Part shown: positions 23,709 through 32,185 of the stretch, in pieces
Numbering within the stretch: position 1 is the stretch's first letter
How the letters are laid out: each line of letters starts with the position of its first letter
NCBI RefSeq assembly: GCF_015207505.1
Contig: NZ_JADEWT010000055.1
Coordinates: forward strand, 1-40,348
Source of the DNA: Tychonema sp. LEGE 06208
GTDB lineage: Bacteria; Cyanobacteriota; Cyanobacteriia; Cyanobacteriales; Microcoleaceae
Length of the DNA stretch: 40,348 bases
Direction of reading: 5' to 3'
Made by a program: the position numbers and the translations under genes
The notes under the pieces: model-generated
What the model was told of the DNA's origin: nothing
What the model saw: only the letters and a program-made list of their open reading frames with translations
Database searches by the model: none

Positions 23709-23975
23709 ATGAAATTTTCCAATAAATCTCCCTTCAACAGTCAAGAGCCATTCCCTATCGGTGAAACGACCTTAATACCTGAATTTGACATAAACACCGA
23801 CAACTCACTCAATCCTCAAGCCCTTAGCAGCCCTATCCCAGAACCAGCACTCCCCGAACTTACAGAAATTTCTAACAACAACCCCGAAGACACCGCAATC
23901 CTCTCCAAATCCATCAATTTTAGCCCCAAATTAAAGAATTTCAGTTTTTTCCACCCCCGTAAAAAAAACGCCTGA
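23709..23975 (+). pseudogene. detached N-terminal piece of the giant hydrolase/nuclease gene
   Basis: From ATG 23709 an 88-codon frame ends at TGA 23973-23975, right after an A8 run (23961-23968). With one A fewer, the reading passes straight into the frame of the giant gene (TPEFDTLTGEPANERQIDYF), so this is its N-terminus. That frame then meets a TAA at 24064-24066. The piece is Pro/Ser/Asn-rich with no signal peptide. It has no good ribosome binding site because a MITE-like insertion ends two bases before the ATG. Confidence 0.75.
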
Positions 23976-24171
23976 GTTCGACACTCTCACTGGCGAACCT
24001 GCAAACGAAAGACAAATCGACTACTTCGGTAAAGAGCCTATTTTTGCGGAAAGAGGCGCATCTTAACTCGCTCCAACTGCCGCCAATCCCAAAAATCCTC
24101 CACTGATTGAAAGTGCCGAACTCAAATTAAAAGACGCAAACAATCAACCTTTTGAGAATAATCTACCAGTT

Positions 24172-27100
24172 TTGTTTCTGACGGGGAGCAACGTTTTAGC
24201 AGACAACTTTGGCGACCCAAAAGGTAGCCAATTCAGCGATTTAGTGGTAAAATTTTATGTTGGCAGCCAAGCTTATGAAGGCACAATATTAACTAACCTC
24301 AGTAGCGAATTAGCAGACAATCAATTTGAAGTAGCCGTCAGAGTTCCCGACACCGTACCCTTGGGCGATTCCCGGATTGTCCTGGGCCGCAAACAGAACG
24401 AAAAAGTCAGCCCAAATCCGGCAGAACCAGCAACAGAAGTTCTCTACAACAGCAATTCCTACCGGCTGGAAAACACTACAGAATACGTGTTTGCAGCGCA
24501 GTGGACGGCAGATAAAATTGCCCTCCTCAACGCTTCCAATCCAGAATCTGTTGTGGCGACAACTAGCAGCAGCGACTTGCTAATTGGTAACATTGCTGTA
24601 GGTACGGACGATCGGCTAGATAGAGCCAGAGATTTGACTGTAACTAGCGACGGTTCTCGCGTATACGTACCTCTAGAAGCTTCCGCTAGAGTGGCTTTGG
24701 TCGATCCGATTACCCGTCAGCAAATAGACACCAAACCGGATATAGCGGGCATTAATCCGATCGAACTACCTAGCGGTGCATCCCCGCGTTCTATTGTACT
24801 TGATTCCCGCGACCAATACGCTTACATTGCTGACGGGAAAACTGGTGGCAATTCCATCTACGTTCTCGATATCAACCCTTTCTCCTCCAAGTATCACCAA
24901 GTTACCCAAACTATTACAGTTGGTGCAGCACCTAGCGGTTTGCGACAGATGGCAATTAGCAGCGACGGAAAGAAGCTATTTGTTACCGCACCCAATGGGG
25001 TAAACAGCCGCATTTACGTTGTGAATATTGACCCCAAAGACCGCCCCAACGACCCAAGTCAGAACCCTAAAAAGTGGAATCAATTAATCGGAAATATAAC
25101 AGCCGATGAAGGGTTAGAAGGATTAGCTGCTACGGTCGATCCGCTGAAAATGACGTTCACAAACAGCGGGAAAGATAGCAAAGGATTTGGGGTACTAGAT
25201 ATTACTAATAATGACCCGGTAAGTTTTGCTGCGACTACTCGCTATGCAAATTTAGGGCTGGGTTCCGACTTTGATTACTTTGATCTGAATGAGGGAGTTT
25301 CGGTAACTGTTTTACCGGATGCTAGTTATGCGTTTGTTGTGGGTCGCAATAACGATCCGAAATTTTTCGGTCAGGAAATACCCAGCGTAGATGGAGACCC
25401 GCGGGCCGGGAGCAATATCGGCATTATCAAAGACCCGCTGACTAATCCGCAATTAGTAGCAGCAACTCGACCAATTCCCGACGGATTGACTACTGATTTA
25501 GTGCTTTCTAGTGACAGCAAGTACCTCTATGCTTCCTATCCCAATTTGAGCGGTGCGAATGGCAAGGTGTATGTTTTTGACACTGAAGAATTCGTCAAAA
25601 CAGTGACAAACCCCGCTCAATTTCAAATTGATGCTAAAGGTCGGGGTGTCGGGCTGCCTTTGTTCGACAGCACTACAGCACGAAATGCTACGGTTGCTGA
25701 CCTTTCCACAGTGCCAATTGATAATATTAACCCAGCGGTTAGTGTTGCTGCTGACTTCCAGATTCTGATTGATGCAAACAACCAGTATACTTACGGCGTG
25801 CCGCCTGGTAGCAAGCGAGCTCCTGTTTCTGCGACTAACTCTCGCGGTTTGGCGGCGACACCGCTGGATTGGTTGGATTTAACTGGGCCAGGGGATAGTT
25901 CAAATGACTTGACTCCTACTTTAGAATGGGAATTTGACGAATTGCCGAGTGAAAATGTAGAAGAAGTTAACCTGTTCCTCAGCGTCTTCGATGAAGGTGA
26001 AGGACTGCTGCCGTGGGATGAAGTTGTCGATTTACCAGACCCGAATGGCAACGAATTTCTTTTCAACCAAGGATTGAGCAAACCAGAACAGTTGGACTTA
26101 TTGACAAAACCTTGGAATACTTCTTTTTACCGCAGCCAAGAGAACGACTTCAACCCCAACCGAATTTTGACGGCAACTTGGCAAAGAGATGATGACGACG
26201 ACATTGGCAAGTGGACTTTGGATGGCGGTCAAACATTTATTGAAGGTACAAATACCAGCTTCACGCTACCTGACAACCTCACTTTGACAGCGGGTCAGGA
26301 GTACAACTGGGCCGTTGAAGCTTGGAATAAAAATGGCAGCCGGAACATAGAGTTTGGCGATTTTTGGACGCCAATATTGACCGAGCCCGATGATGGTAAT
26401 GATGTCTTCCCCAGCGTAACTGTGCTGACTCATGGCTTCAAGCCTCCCTTTAGTGCTCCCTTTTTTGATAACCCTGGAATTCCTTCAGAGTTTTACCAAC
26501 TGGGCAATAGTATTGCCAATGCAGGTGCTGAGGACAACGGTTTGATGATGAGGTACGACCTCGCTACTGGTTATTGGGTTCCTGTCAACAAATATGGAGC
26601 GGTTGCGCCAGATTTCCCAGCAGGTGAGAATCCAGAAGACGACGCCGACTATCTCACCAAGTTGGAGAGTTACATAGCTCCATACCTTGACAACAATCAA
26701 CCGTTAGTGCTGCTCAATGACTGGTCGAACAATAATGAATCGGCAGCTCCTGATTCAGGTTTTAGCGAAGCAGTGGCAGATACTTTCTTTGCTTCCCTCG
26801 TGCAGTTAGACCAACTGTTTATCGATGAAAACAGCACGGCAAAACAAGGAGCCATTTTCAATTCACCGCTGCATTTTGTTGGTTTCAGTCGGGGAACAGT
26901 TGTTAACAGCGAAATTATTCAGCGTTTGGGGACTCATTTTCCTGAAGCGGGTGGAAAAGAAAACTCTGATGTTCGCGACCTTCAGATGACAACTTTAGAC
27001 CCCCATGATTTCGACCAACCGGGGCTAAATGTGGTGACAGATAATTTCGGCGATTTCCGCGAACCGAAGGTTCAGGTGTGGAAAAATGTCACTTTTGCGG

Positions 27101-29592
27101 ATAATTACTATCAGACAGTACCGGATTTATCAGGAGGTACGGTTTCGCCTGCGGGTCGGGATATTCCGAATCTTCCGTCTACTGAGGATGGAAAAACAGC
27201 TCCCGGACTTCAGTTTCCGCGAGAAGGTTGGAGGTCAGAAAATCCCGATCCAGATGCTCCGCTGTTAGGAGAACCGGATTTGTCGGTTTTCCTGGGAACC
27301 AATAGCAATAACCCAGATTATAATGACAGCCGTGCTGGGTTTACCAAGGAAACAGATCCTACTGTTGGTATTGCCGGCAGGGGAGCCGTACACGGACGTG
27401 TTTTGAGTTGGTATGGAGGAACATCTGACTTGTTTCCAACTAACTTCCCCTTCGATGAAGACTTAGATGTTAATCCTATTTTCCGCCGGCGCGGTGATGG
27501 GTATCGCGAACCTTTGTTCGATAAGGACTTTTCATTTGGCGGTACTGTTTTGACAGGCCCGGCTCGCGTTAGCCCTTGGTATACGCCGGAACACAGTTTT
27601 GAACACGGTGTTGATGCTGCTCCTTGGGAGGGAATTGGTACGGGGTGGTTTTATTCGGTTTTGGGCGGCGGTTCGGAGTTGCGGCCCCAAACGAATGTAG
27701 AGCGTATCCCGGTTGATTTTGAGAATACTTATGATGCCAGGATGCGGGGGGATTTTGCGGTTCCTACTTTATTTAACGGCAATTTTGATGCGGTTTTCAA
27801 TCCGCAGGGACTGAATCGAACTATCTTTTCTGATGTGATTCCTGGTTGGTCTTTGCATAATGGTGAAGCGTCACCGAGTGTAACTACAAGCAATCTCGTT
27901 GATGTGAATCAGCTATCTGCAACAGATGCTCCAGCTTTGCACGCAGAACTGGATAGGATAGGAGTCGATCGAACTCAACCAAATTATGCTCTGAAGTTAG
28001 AATCAGATCAAAGCATTACCCACAACCGTTTTGTGGTACCTGAGTCTGGAACTCTGCGATTTAATCTTCACGTACCTAATCCCAGTGGCGGTCAACTCAA
28101 AGTTTCTATCAAAGGAACCGACTCAACTGCTGAGGAGTGGCAGGATTTAACCCCGATCGAACTGACGAGGGCTGCCGATCCTAATACATTAATTAACCCA
28201 TTAGATCCGAATTCTCTTGCCCGTCCTAATGCGGTTGGTTACTACGATTATAATGTTCTAGGGTACAGAGATCCCTACACCAACAATCTAGCTTACGCCG
28301 AACAAGGATTTGAGACATTTCATTTGGAAATACCAGATAATCTACGCAACAAACCTGCTTTGTTGCAGTTTAAGGTAGAAGGCGACAGTCAAGTTTATCT
28401 GGATGACGTTTTCTTTAAGAGCGTTCATCTCAAGTTAGGGAATCCTACTTTTGCTCGACCTTCAGAAGACACTCACCAAGAAAATTTCTTGATTGAAAAG
28501 CCACAGTATTCGTTGTCTTACAACGATGCCACCAAGGGGCCTAATTGGGTGAGTTGGCAGTTAAACAAGTCCTGGTTGGGTGATGTAAGACGCCGACGTA
28601 GAACCGGAGACCCTCCCAACACTCCATACGTAGAGCAAATTCCTCGTCAATATGGAAGTAGGTTTCCCGTTGGCTTCGATGATAATTTTCCTAATTATCC
28701 TAATGGAGTTAACCCAGTTGATGGGACATTCAGTCCTTACGCTCAAAATGGTAATCCTAGAGGTTATCCGTGGGTTGCAGACCAATCGCTCCCCGCAGAT
28801 TGGGTTAAAACTCAAGGAGCTGACTATCAAAACAACAACAACACTCGTGCTTTTCGAGAGAGACTGTTCGATCGAGGCCACATGACACCATTCAATGACC
28901 GCACGAGAACCTTCAAAGATGCCTTATCCACTTACTTAACAACTAATTTGCTTCCACAACAAGCTCAAGTAAATCGAGTACCTTGGGAAGATATCGAAGA
29001 CGATAGCAATAGGTTTGTCAACGGCAACAACGCAGAGCTTTACATCATTGCTGGTGGAGCTAGTTACGATCTCAATCGAGAAGATCCAGGCCAACCTCGA
29101 ACAAACGATCCATTTCCCAATCATCCCGATCCGCTTCCAGGAGTAGTAAGAAACTTAGTTGTGAGACGGCGAGACAATAATGGGAATTGGGTTTACAGCA
29201 GAGATTCTCTGGGTAGAATCTTGACTCAAAATGGTGGTAATATTGGAACTAACCGGGAGTGGATTGTCAATCCTAAACGCATTGGAATTCCTGATTACAC
29301 CTGGAAGATTATCGTTCCTTTGCAGCCCGGTCAGGGACTGGCAGATATTACGACAGAAACTCAAATCATTTCTGTTATCATGCCAAATGTAGACCCCCGC
29401 ACTTTAGAGAACAATCAATTTCAGCTTCCCAACGGAACAATTGTGAACTTAAATAATCCTAATGTATGGGAAGACTATGCAGTCACAGTTGATGATGTGG
29501 AAGCGCTAACAGGTTATGACTTTTTGTCAGAGCTTCCAGAAGAAATTCAGGATGCTATCGAGCAACGTCGAAATCAAAATTTCATCGTATAA
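24172..29592 (+). CDS. Giant multidomain protein: beta-propeller, alpha/beta-hydrolase, C-terminal NucA-type nuclease
   Basis: An open frame of about 1,806 residues whose true N-terminus is cut off by a TAA at 24064 and a frameshift at 23961-23968; only a TTG is available as start, so the gene is probably inactive or misread. Domains, counted from 24172: IPT/TIG-like (1-95); YVTN-type beta-propeller (about 105-560); fibronectin-like region with the acidic loop RDDDDD (about 565-745); alpha/beta-hydrolase with VLTHGF and nucleophile GFSRG (904-908) plus TTLDPHD; jelly-roll-like region (about 1195-1440); and a DNA/RNA non-specific endonuclease (Endonuclease_NS) with DRGH (1567-1570) and downstream NLLPQQAQVN and WEDIED. 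All nuclease residues are present. A secreted scavenging or antagonistic enzyme is plausible. It faces a pentapeptide-repeat gene across a hairpin. Confidence 0.8.
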   Translation: MFLTGSNVLADNFGDPKGSQFSDLVVKFYVGSQAYEGTILTNLSSELADNQFEVAVRVPDTVPLGDSRIVLGRKQNEKVSPNPAEPATEVLYNSNSYRLENTTEYVFAAQWTADKIALLNASNPESVVATTSSSDLLIGNIAVGTDDRLDRARDLTVTSDGSRVYVPLEASARVALVDPITRQQIDTKPDIAGINPIELPSGASPRSIVLDSRDQYAYIADGKTGGNSIYVLDINPFSSKYHQVTQTITVGAAPSGLRQMAISSDGKKLFVTAPNGVNSRIYVVNIDPKDRPNDPSQNPKKWNQLIGNITADEGLEGLAATVDPLKMTFTNSGKDSKGFGVLDITNNDPVSFAATTRYANLGLGSDFDYFDLNEGVSVTVLPDASYAFVVGRNNDPKFFGQEIPSVDGDPRAGSNIGIIKDPLTNPQLVAATRPIPDGLTTDLVLSSDSKYLYASYPNLSGANGKVYVFDTEEFVKTVTNPAQFQIDAKGRGVGLPLFDSTTARNATVADLSTVPIDNINPAVSVAADFQILIDANNQYTYGVPPGSKRAPVSATNSRGLAATPLDWLDLTGPGDSSNDLTPTLEWEFDELPSENVEEVNLFLSVFDEGEGLLPWDEVVDLPDPNGNEFLFNQGLSKPEQLDLLTKPWNTSFYRSQENDFNPNRILTATWQRDDDDDIGKWTLDGGQTFIEGTNTSFTLPDNLTLTAGQEYNWAVEAWNKNGSRNIEFGDFWTPILTEPDDGNDVFPSVTVLTHGFKPPFSAPFFDNPGIPSEFYQLGNSIANAGAEDNGLMMRYDLATGYWVPVNKYGAVAPDFPAGENPEDDADYLTKLESYIAPYLDNNQPLVLLNDWSNNNESAAPDSGFSEAVADTFFASLVQLDQLFIDENSTAKQGAIFNSPLHFVGFSRGTVVNSEIIQRLGTHFPEAGGKENSDVRDLQMTTLDPHDFDQPGLNVVTDNFGDFREPKVQVWKNVTFADNYYQTVPDLSGGTVSPAGRDIPNLPSTEDGKTAPGLQFPREGWRSENPDPDAPLLGEPDLSVFLGTNSNNPDYNDSRAGFTKETDPTVGIAGRGAVHGRVLSWYGGTSDLFPTNFPFDEDLDVNPIFRRRGDGYREPLFDKDFSFGGTVLTGPARVSPWYTPEHSFEHGVDAAPWEGIGTGWFYSVLGGGSELRPQTNVERIPVDFENTYDARMRGDFAVPTLFNGNFDAVFNPQGLNRTIFSDVIPGWSLHNGEASPSVTTSNLVDVNQLSATDAPALHAELDRIGVDRTQPNYALKLESDQSITHNRFVVPESGTLRFNLHVPNPSGGQLKVSIKGTDSTAEEWQDLTPIELTRAADPNTLINPLDPNSLARPNAVGYYDYNVLGYRDPYTNNLAYAEQGFETFHLEIPDNLRNKPALLQFKVEGDSQVYLDDVFFKSVHLKLGNPTFARPSEDTHQENFLIEKPQYSLSYNDATKGPNWVSWQLNKSWLGDVRRRRRTGDPPNTPYVEQIPRQYGSRFPVGFDDNFPNYPNGVNPVDGTFSPYAQNGNPRGYPWVADQSLPADWVKTQGADYQNNNNTRAFRERLFDRGHMTPFNDRTRTFKDALSTYLTTNLLPQQAQVNRVPWEDIEDDSNRFVNGNNAELYIIAGGASYDLNREDPGQPRTNDPFPNHPDPLPGVVRNLVVRRRDNNGNWVYSRDSLGRILTQNGGNIGTNREWIVNPKRIGIPDYTWKIIVPLQPGQGLADITTETQIISVIMPNVDPRTLENNQFQLPNGTIVNLNNPNVWEDYAVTVDDVEALTGYDFLSELPEEIQDAIEQRRNQNFIV

Positions 29593-29611
29593 CAGGCGGC
29601 TTTCGAGCGAT

Positions 29612-29691
29612 AAGCTAATGGACATTTAATTTGCTTAGTTTTAAACTTGATAGGCTTATATCGCCTTAGCAAATTAGATGTCCGTTAGTTT
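29612..29691. terminator. 27-bp imperfect hairpin between convergent genes
   Basis: The arm 29612-29638 (AAGCTAATGGACAT then TTAATTTGCTTAG) is complementary to 29665-29691 at about 22 of 27 positions, with a 26-nt loop. It lies 20 bp after the giant gene's stop and 18 bp from the stop of the converging pentapeptide gene, so it can serve both strands. Confidence 0.6.
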
Positions 29692-29708
29692 ACCAAGGAC
29701 TACTCCAA

Positions 29709-30266
29709 CTAAATATCTCCATACTTTTGCTCAGTAAACTCCCAAGTGGATTCAACAAATTGACCGTTAGGCAATACGATCTGATGTCCGGCTACATCAG
29801 CAGGGTCGAACCCTGTCGCTCCTGTTAAATCAACTAAAGCCATTAGAGTTTCGTTCCAAATAGCTCCCTCAAAATTAACGTTTTTCAAGTTACAATTTTC
29901 AAACCTGGCATCACTCAGATTGACATTTTTCAGAGTAGCTTCTTCTAAGTCAACAGAGACCAGATAAGCTTCTTCCAAACTAGCATCATCCAAATTTACT
30001 CCCCTCCAATTAGCGTCAATAGAAACTACACCATACATAGTGGCAAGCATTAAGTTAGCCCCTTCTAATTGGACTTCATACAGGTGGCAATCTCCCAAGA
30101 ACACTCGGCTCAAATTCGCTCTACTAAAGTTAGCTCTACGCAAGTTAGCACCAGCTAGATCGATTCCAGACAAATCAGCTCCGCTCAAATTAATACCCTC
30201 TAACTCGCTACTCCGAAAATCTCGCTGTCCCTTGGCGTATCTTTTGAGTATTTCTTCAGCGTTCAT
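29709..30266 (-). CDS. Pentapeptide-repeat protein
   Basis: The 185-residue product is built of A(D/N)LxX pentapeptides (about residues 20-145, e.g. LSGADLSGIDLAGANLRRA), which fold as a right-handed quadrilateral beta-helix. The N-terminal cap MNAEEILKRYAKGQRDFR and the C-terminal LPNGQFVES block are shared with the divergent neighbour at 30352, so the two are paralogues. No signal peptide is present. Pentapeptide proteins are abundant in cyanobacteria; most have no known function, and gyrase protection is known only for a few. ATG 30266 is chosen; the upstream TTG adds five residues with no support. It converges with the giant nuclease gene. Confidence 0.85.
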   Translation of the reverse strand: MNAEEILKRYAKGQRDFRSSELEGINLSGADLSGIDLAGANLRRANFSRANLSRVFLGDCHLYEVQLEGANLMLATMYGVVSIDANWRGVNLDDASLEEAYLVSVDLEEATLKNVNLSDARFENCNLKNVNFEGAIWNETLMALVDLTGATGFDPADVAGHQIVLPNGQFVESTWEFTEQKYGDI

Positions 30267-30351
30267 AGCTTTATGATGCAAATTGTTTATGCTTTCATCG
30301 TAGCACTGTCACTTTTAGTTTATCATTTGAAAGTGATTAAAGAGGCAAGTT

Positions 30352-30918
30352 ATGAACGCAGAAGAACTGCTCAAAAGATACGCAGCGGGTGAAAGAGATT
30401 TTCGTCGGGTTAACCTAGAAGGTGCCGAACTAAGAGGCGTAAACTTGAGTGAGGCTGATTTCAGTGAAGCTGATTTGACATATACCACGCTGAAAGAAAG
30501 CAATCTCAGACGTACTATTTTTACGTCAGCTAGATTAGATTATGCTGATTTAACTCATAGTATGCTGGACGAAGCAGATTTGTCTAATGCTAGTTTAGAA
30601 ACTAATCTAGAAAGAGCTTCATTGGAGAGAGCTAACCTAAGTAATGCCAACTTGACAGATGGTAATTTGGAATATACTAATCTCCGAAATGCCAACCTGC
30701 AAAATGCTTGTTTATTTGAAGTTAGCTTGAAAGGAGCCAATCTGGAAGGAGCAGACCTTAGAGGTGCAATGATGGGTGAAATTTGTCTGTATGAGACAAA
30801 TTTGAGAGGAGCACTTGTTGAAGGTTGCGATTTAGGCGACAGCTACAAGCGAAATACTATCATGCCAGATGGACAAGTTGTGACTGATGAATATGCTGAG
30901 ATAGAAACTGACGATTAA
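30352..30918 (+). CDS. Pentapeptide-repeat protein
   Basis: The 188-residue product has a nearly continuous pentapeptide beta-helix (about 20-165, e.g. LERANLSNANLTDGNLEYTN) between a helical N-terminal cap (MNAEELLKRYAAGERDFR) and a C-terminal MPDGQVVTDE block. It is a diverged duplicate of the gene at 29709, transcribed in the opposite direction from an 85-bp shared upstream region. GAGG at 30340-30343 is a good ribosome binding site for ATG 30352. No targeting signal is seen and the partner is unknown. Confidence 0.88.
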   Translation: MNAEELLKRYAAGERDFRRVNLEGAELRGVNLSEADFSEADLTYTTLKESNLRRTIFTSARLDYADLTHSMLDEADLSNASLETNLERASLERANLSNANLTDGNLEYTNLRNANLQNACLFEVSLKGANLEGADLRGAMMGEICLYETNLRGALVEGCDLGDSYKRNTIMPDGQVVTDEYAEIETDD

Positions 30919-31029
30919 CCAAATCGAGGAGTTGGGGCGGTTTTACAAGATTGTCAATTTATATGAAATATTATGGCGAAGTGAGCTCCTACAAGAATCA
31001 TGGGTAATCGACCGAAATTGATATAACTT

Positions 31030-31090
31030 GTAAGGTGCGTCAGTTGGTAGCGATTTGAGAGCGAAAATGATTGAATCTGACGCACCCTAC
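31030..31090. repeat. hairpin of the GGTGCGTCA family (copy 2)
   Basis: GTAAGGTGCGTCAG (31030-31043) pairs with CTGACGCACCCTAC (31077-31090). The interior (TTGGTAGCGATTTGAG...ATGATTGAAT) is nearly identical to that of copy 3, 79 bp downstream. Confidence 0.7.
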
Positions 31091-31108
31091 GACTAATATC
31101 ATGTCCTT

Positions 31109-31169
31109 GTAGCGTGCGTCAGTTGGTAGCGATTTGAGATTAAAAATGATTGAATCTGAGGCACCCTAC
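31109..31169. repeat. hairpin of the GGTGCGTCA family (copy 3)
   Basis: GTAGCGTGCGTCAG (31109-31122) pairs with CTGAGGCACCCTAC (31156-31169). Arms carry two compensating or near-compensating changes relative to copy 2, and the interior differs at only a few positions, indicating a tandem duplication of about 79 bp. Confidence 0.7.
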
Positions 31170-31343
31170 GACTTCGATCCCGATCCCGATGACATCAATG
31201 AATAATATCACATCCGTTTGATTGTCGCAGTACATTAGGGGCTATCACAGGGGGATTTCCCCTACTTATCTACGTGCATTTAACCGGATTTGATATGAGC
31301 GATAGCACAAGGCAAAAACAACAAAAATTATAGGAGAGAGTGT

Positions 31344-31946
31344 ATGAATTATAGCACTCGGGAATCTTTAGTTAGAAAATTCTACGAGGAAGAAATCGGT
31401 AAGTTTTACGATCGCTCTGACTCTTTCTCGGATTTCTTCCCAGACTGTCGCATCGGATGTCTTCAGTTGTTTGGTGGGTTTGGTGATGGTTTGGAGTCGG
31501 TGGAGATTGAAAGACCTCCACAAGACATACCTAAAACTGTGGCTGACACTTACGATCGACATTTTTGCTACTCTCAGCACAGCCTCAGCGAGATATATCT
31601 TGTAAAAGTTCCCGTTGAATCTCAAATTTCATTTGCTCTTCTGATACAAGGCTATGTTGATGATGGTTGGGATAATAGCGGCTCTTTTATAGAAGTTTTT
31701 GATGAACAAGGTCAGTTTCTGGGAGCTGGTTGTTGCGATCGCAAATGTCAACATACAGGAGCGATAAAGTGGTTAGAGCGACAATTAAATGGTCGTGACT
31801 TATCTATGCCTTCTCCACCTTGGATTGGCGATGAACCTGAATCTCAGCCTGTTTCTGAGCCAATGTGGTCGGAAGAAATACTTTCGCAACACGCTGTAAA
31901 AATCGATCGCGAAGGTTCGATTATCCGCTATGTAATGTTTAGCTAA
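31344..31946 (+). CDS. Hypothetical protein
   Basis: The 200-residue soluble protein has no family I recognise. It is acidic, with aromatic- and Asp-rich segments (KFYDRSDSFSDFFPDC), four or five cysteines including a CCDRKC cluster near residue 133, and a Pro-rich stretch near 155-175 (MPSPPWIGDEPESQP). No signal peptide or membrane span is evident. GGAGAG about 9 bp before ATG 31344 is a strong ribosome binding site, and codon use resembles its neighbours, which supports a real gene. Its neighbours are repeats on both sides, so context gives no functional hint. Confidence 0.7.
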   Translation: MNYSTRESLVRKFYEEEIGKFYDRSDSFSDFFPDCRIGCLQLFGGFGDGLESVEIERPPQDIPKTVADTYDRHFCYSQHSLSEIYLVKVPVESQISFALLIQGYVDDGWDNSGSFIEVFDEQGQFLGAGCCDRKCQHTGAIKWLERQLNGRDLSMPSPPWIGDEPESQPVSEPMWSEEILSQHAVKIDREGSIIRYVMFS

Positions 31947-32002
31947 TTTCAATCAGGTGCGTCATATCGTTTCCGGTTTCATCGGTATGATATAGAGGAC
32001 AC

Positions 32003-32051
32003 GGCAGTGCCGTTTCCCTACCGCGATTAATTGTAGGGAAACGGCACTGCC
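32003..32051. terminator. 19-bp perfect inverted repeat
   Basis: GGCAGTGCCGTTTCCCTAC (32003-32021) is exactly complementary to GTAGGGAAACGGCACTGCC (32033-32051), with an 11-nt loop. It lies between the converging hypothetical gene and prmA, 57 bp past the former's stop. It is the longest perfect stem in the window and could end both transcripts. Confidence 0.6.
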
Positions 32052-32089
32052 CTATCCTGATTTCGGGTGATATTAATTCCGAAATAATT

Positions 32090-32154
32090 GTAAGGTGCGT
32101 CAGTTGGTAGCGATTCAATACGCATCCAAAATCATCGAATCTGACGCACCCTAC
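32090..32154. repeat. hairpin of the GGTGCGTCA family (copy 4)
   Basis: GTAAGGTGCGTCAG (32090-32103) pairs exactly with CTGACGCACCCTAC (32141-32154) apart from one position. The interior starts like copies 2 and 3 (TTGGTAGCGATT) and then diverges. It lies 32 bp past the prmA stop. Confidence 0.7.
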
Positions 32155-32185
32155 TACTAATATATGTATCGAAAATCTAAAAACG

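Larger units (their letters stand above)
30919..31343. other. 425-bp intergenic region with two tandem hairpin repeats
   Basis: No gene. It holds two adjacent copies of the GGTGCGTCA hairpin family (31030-31090 and 31109-31169) and an ACCGGATTTGATAT word (31280-31293) that also occurs near 17472. The promoter of the following gene must lie between 31170 and 31343. Confidence 0.5.

Noticed and set aside
23961-24066. Programmed frameshift at the A8 run of the giant gene
   Set aside because: Slippage would restore the frame, but translation would still stop at TAA 24064, so a programmed event alone cannot give the full protein.
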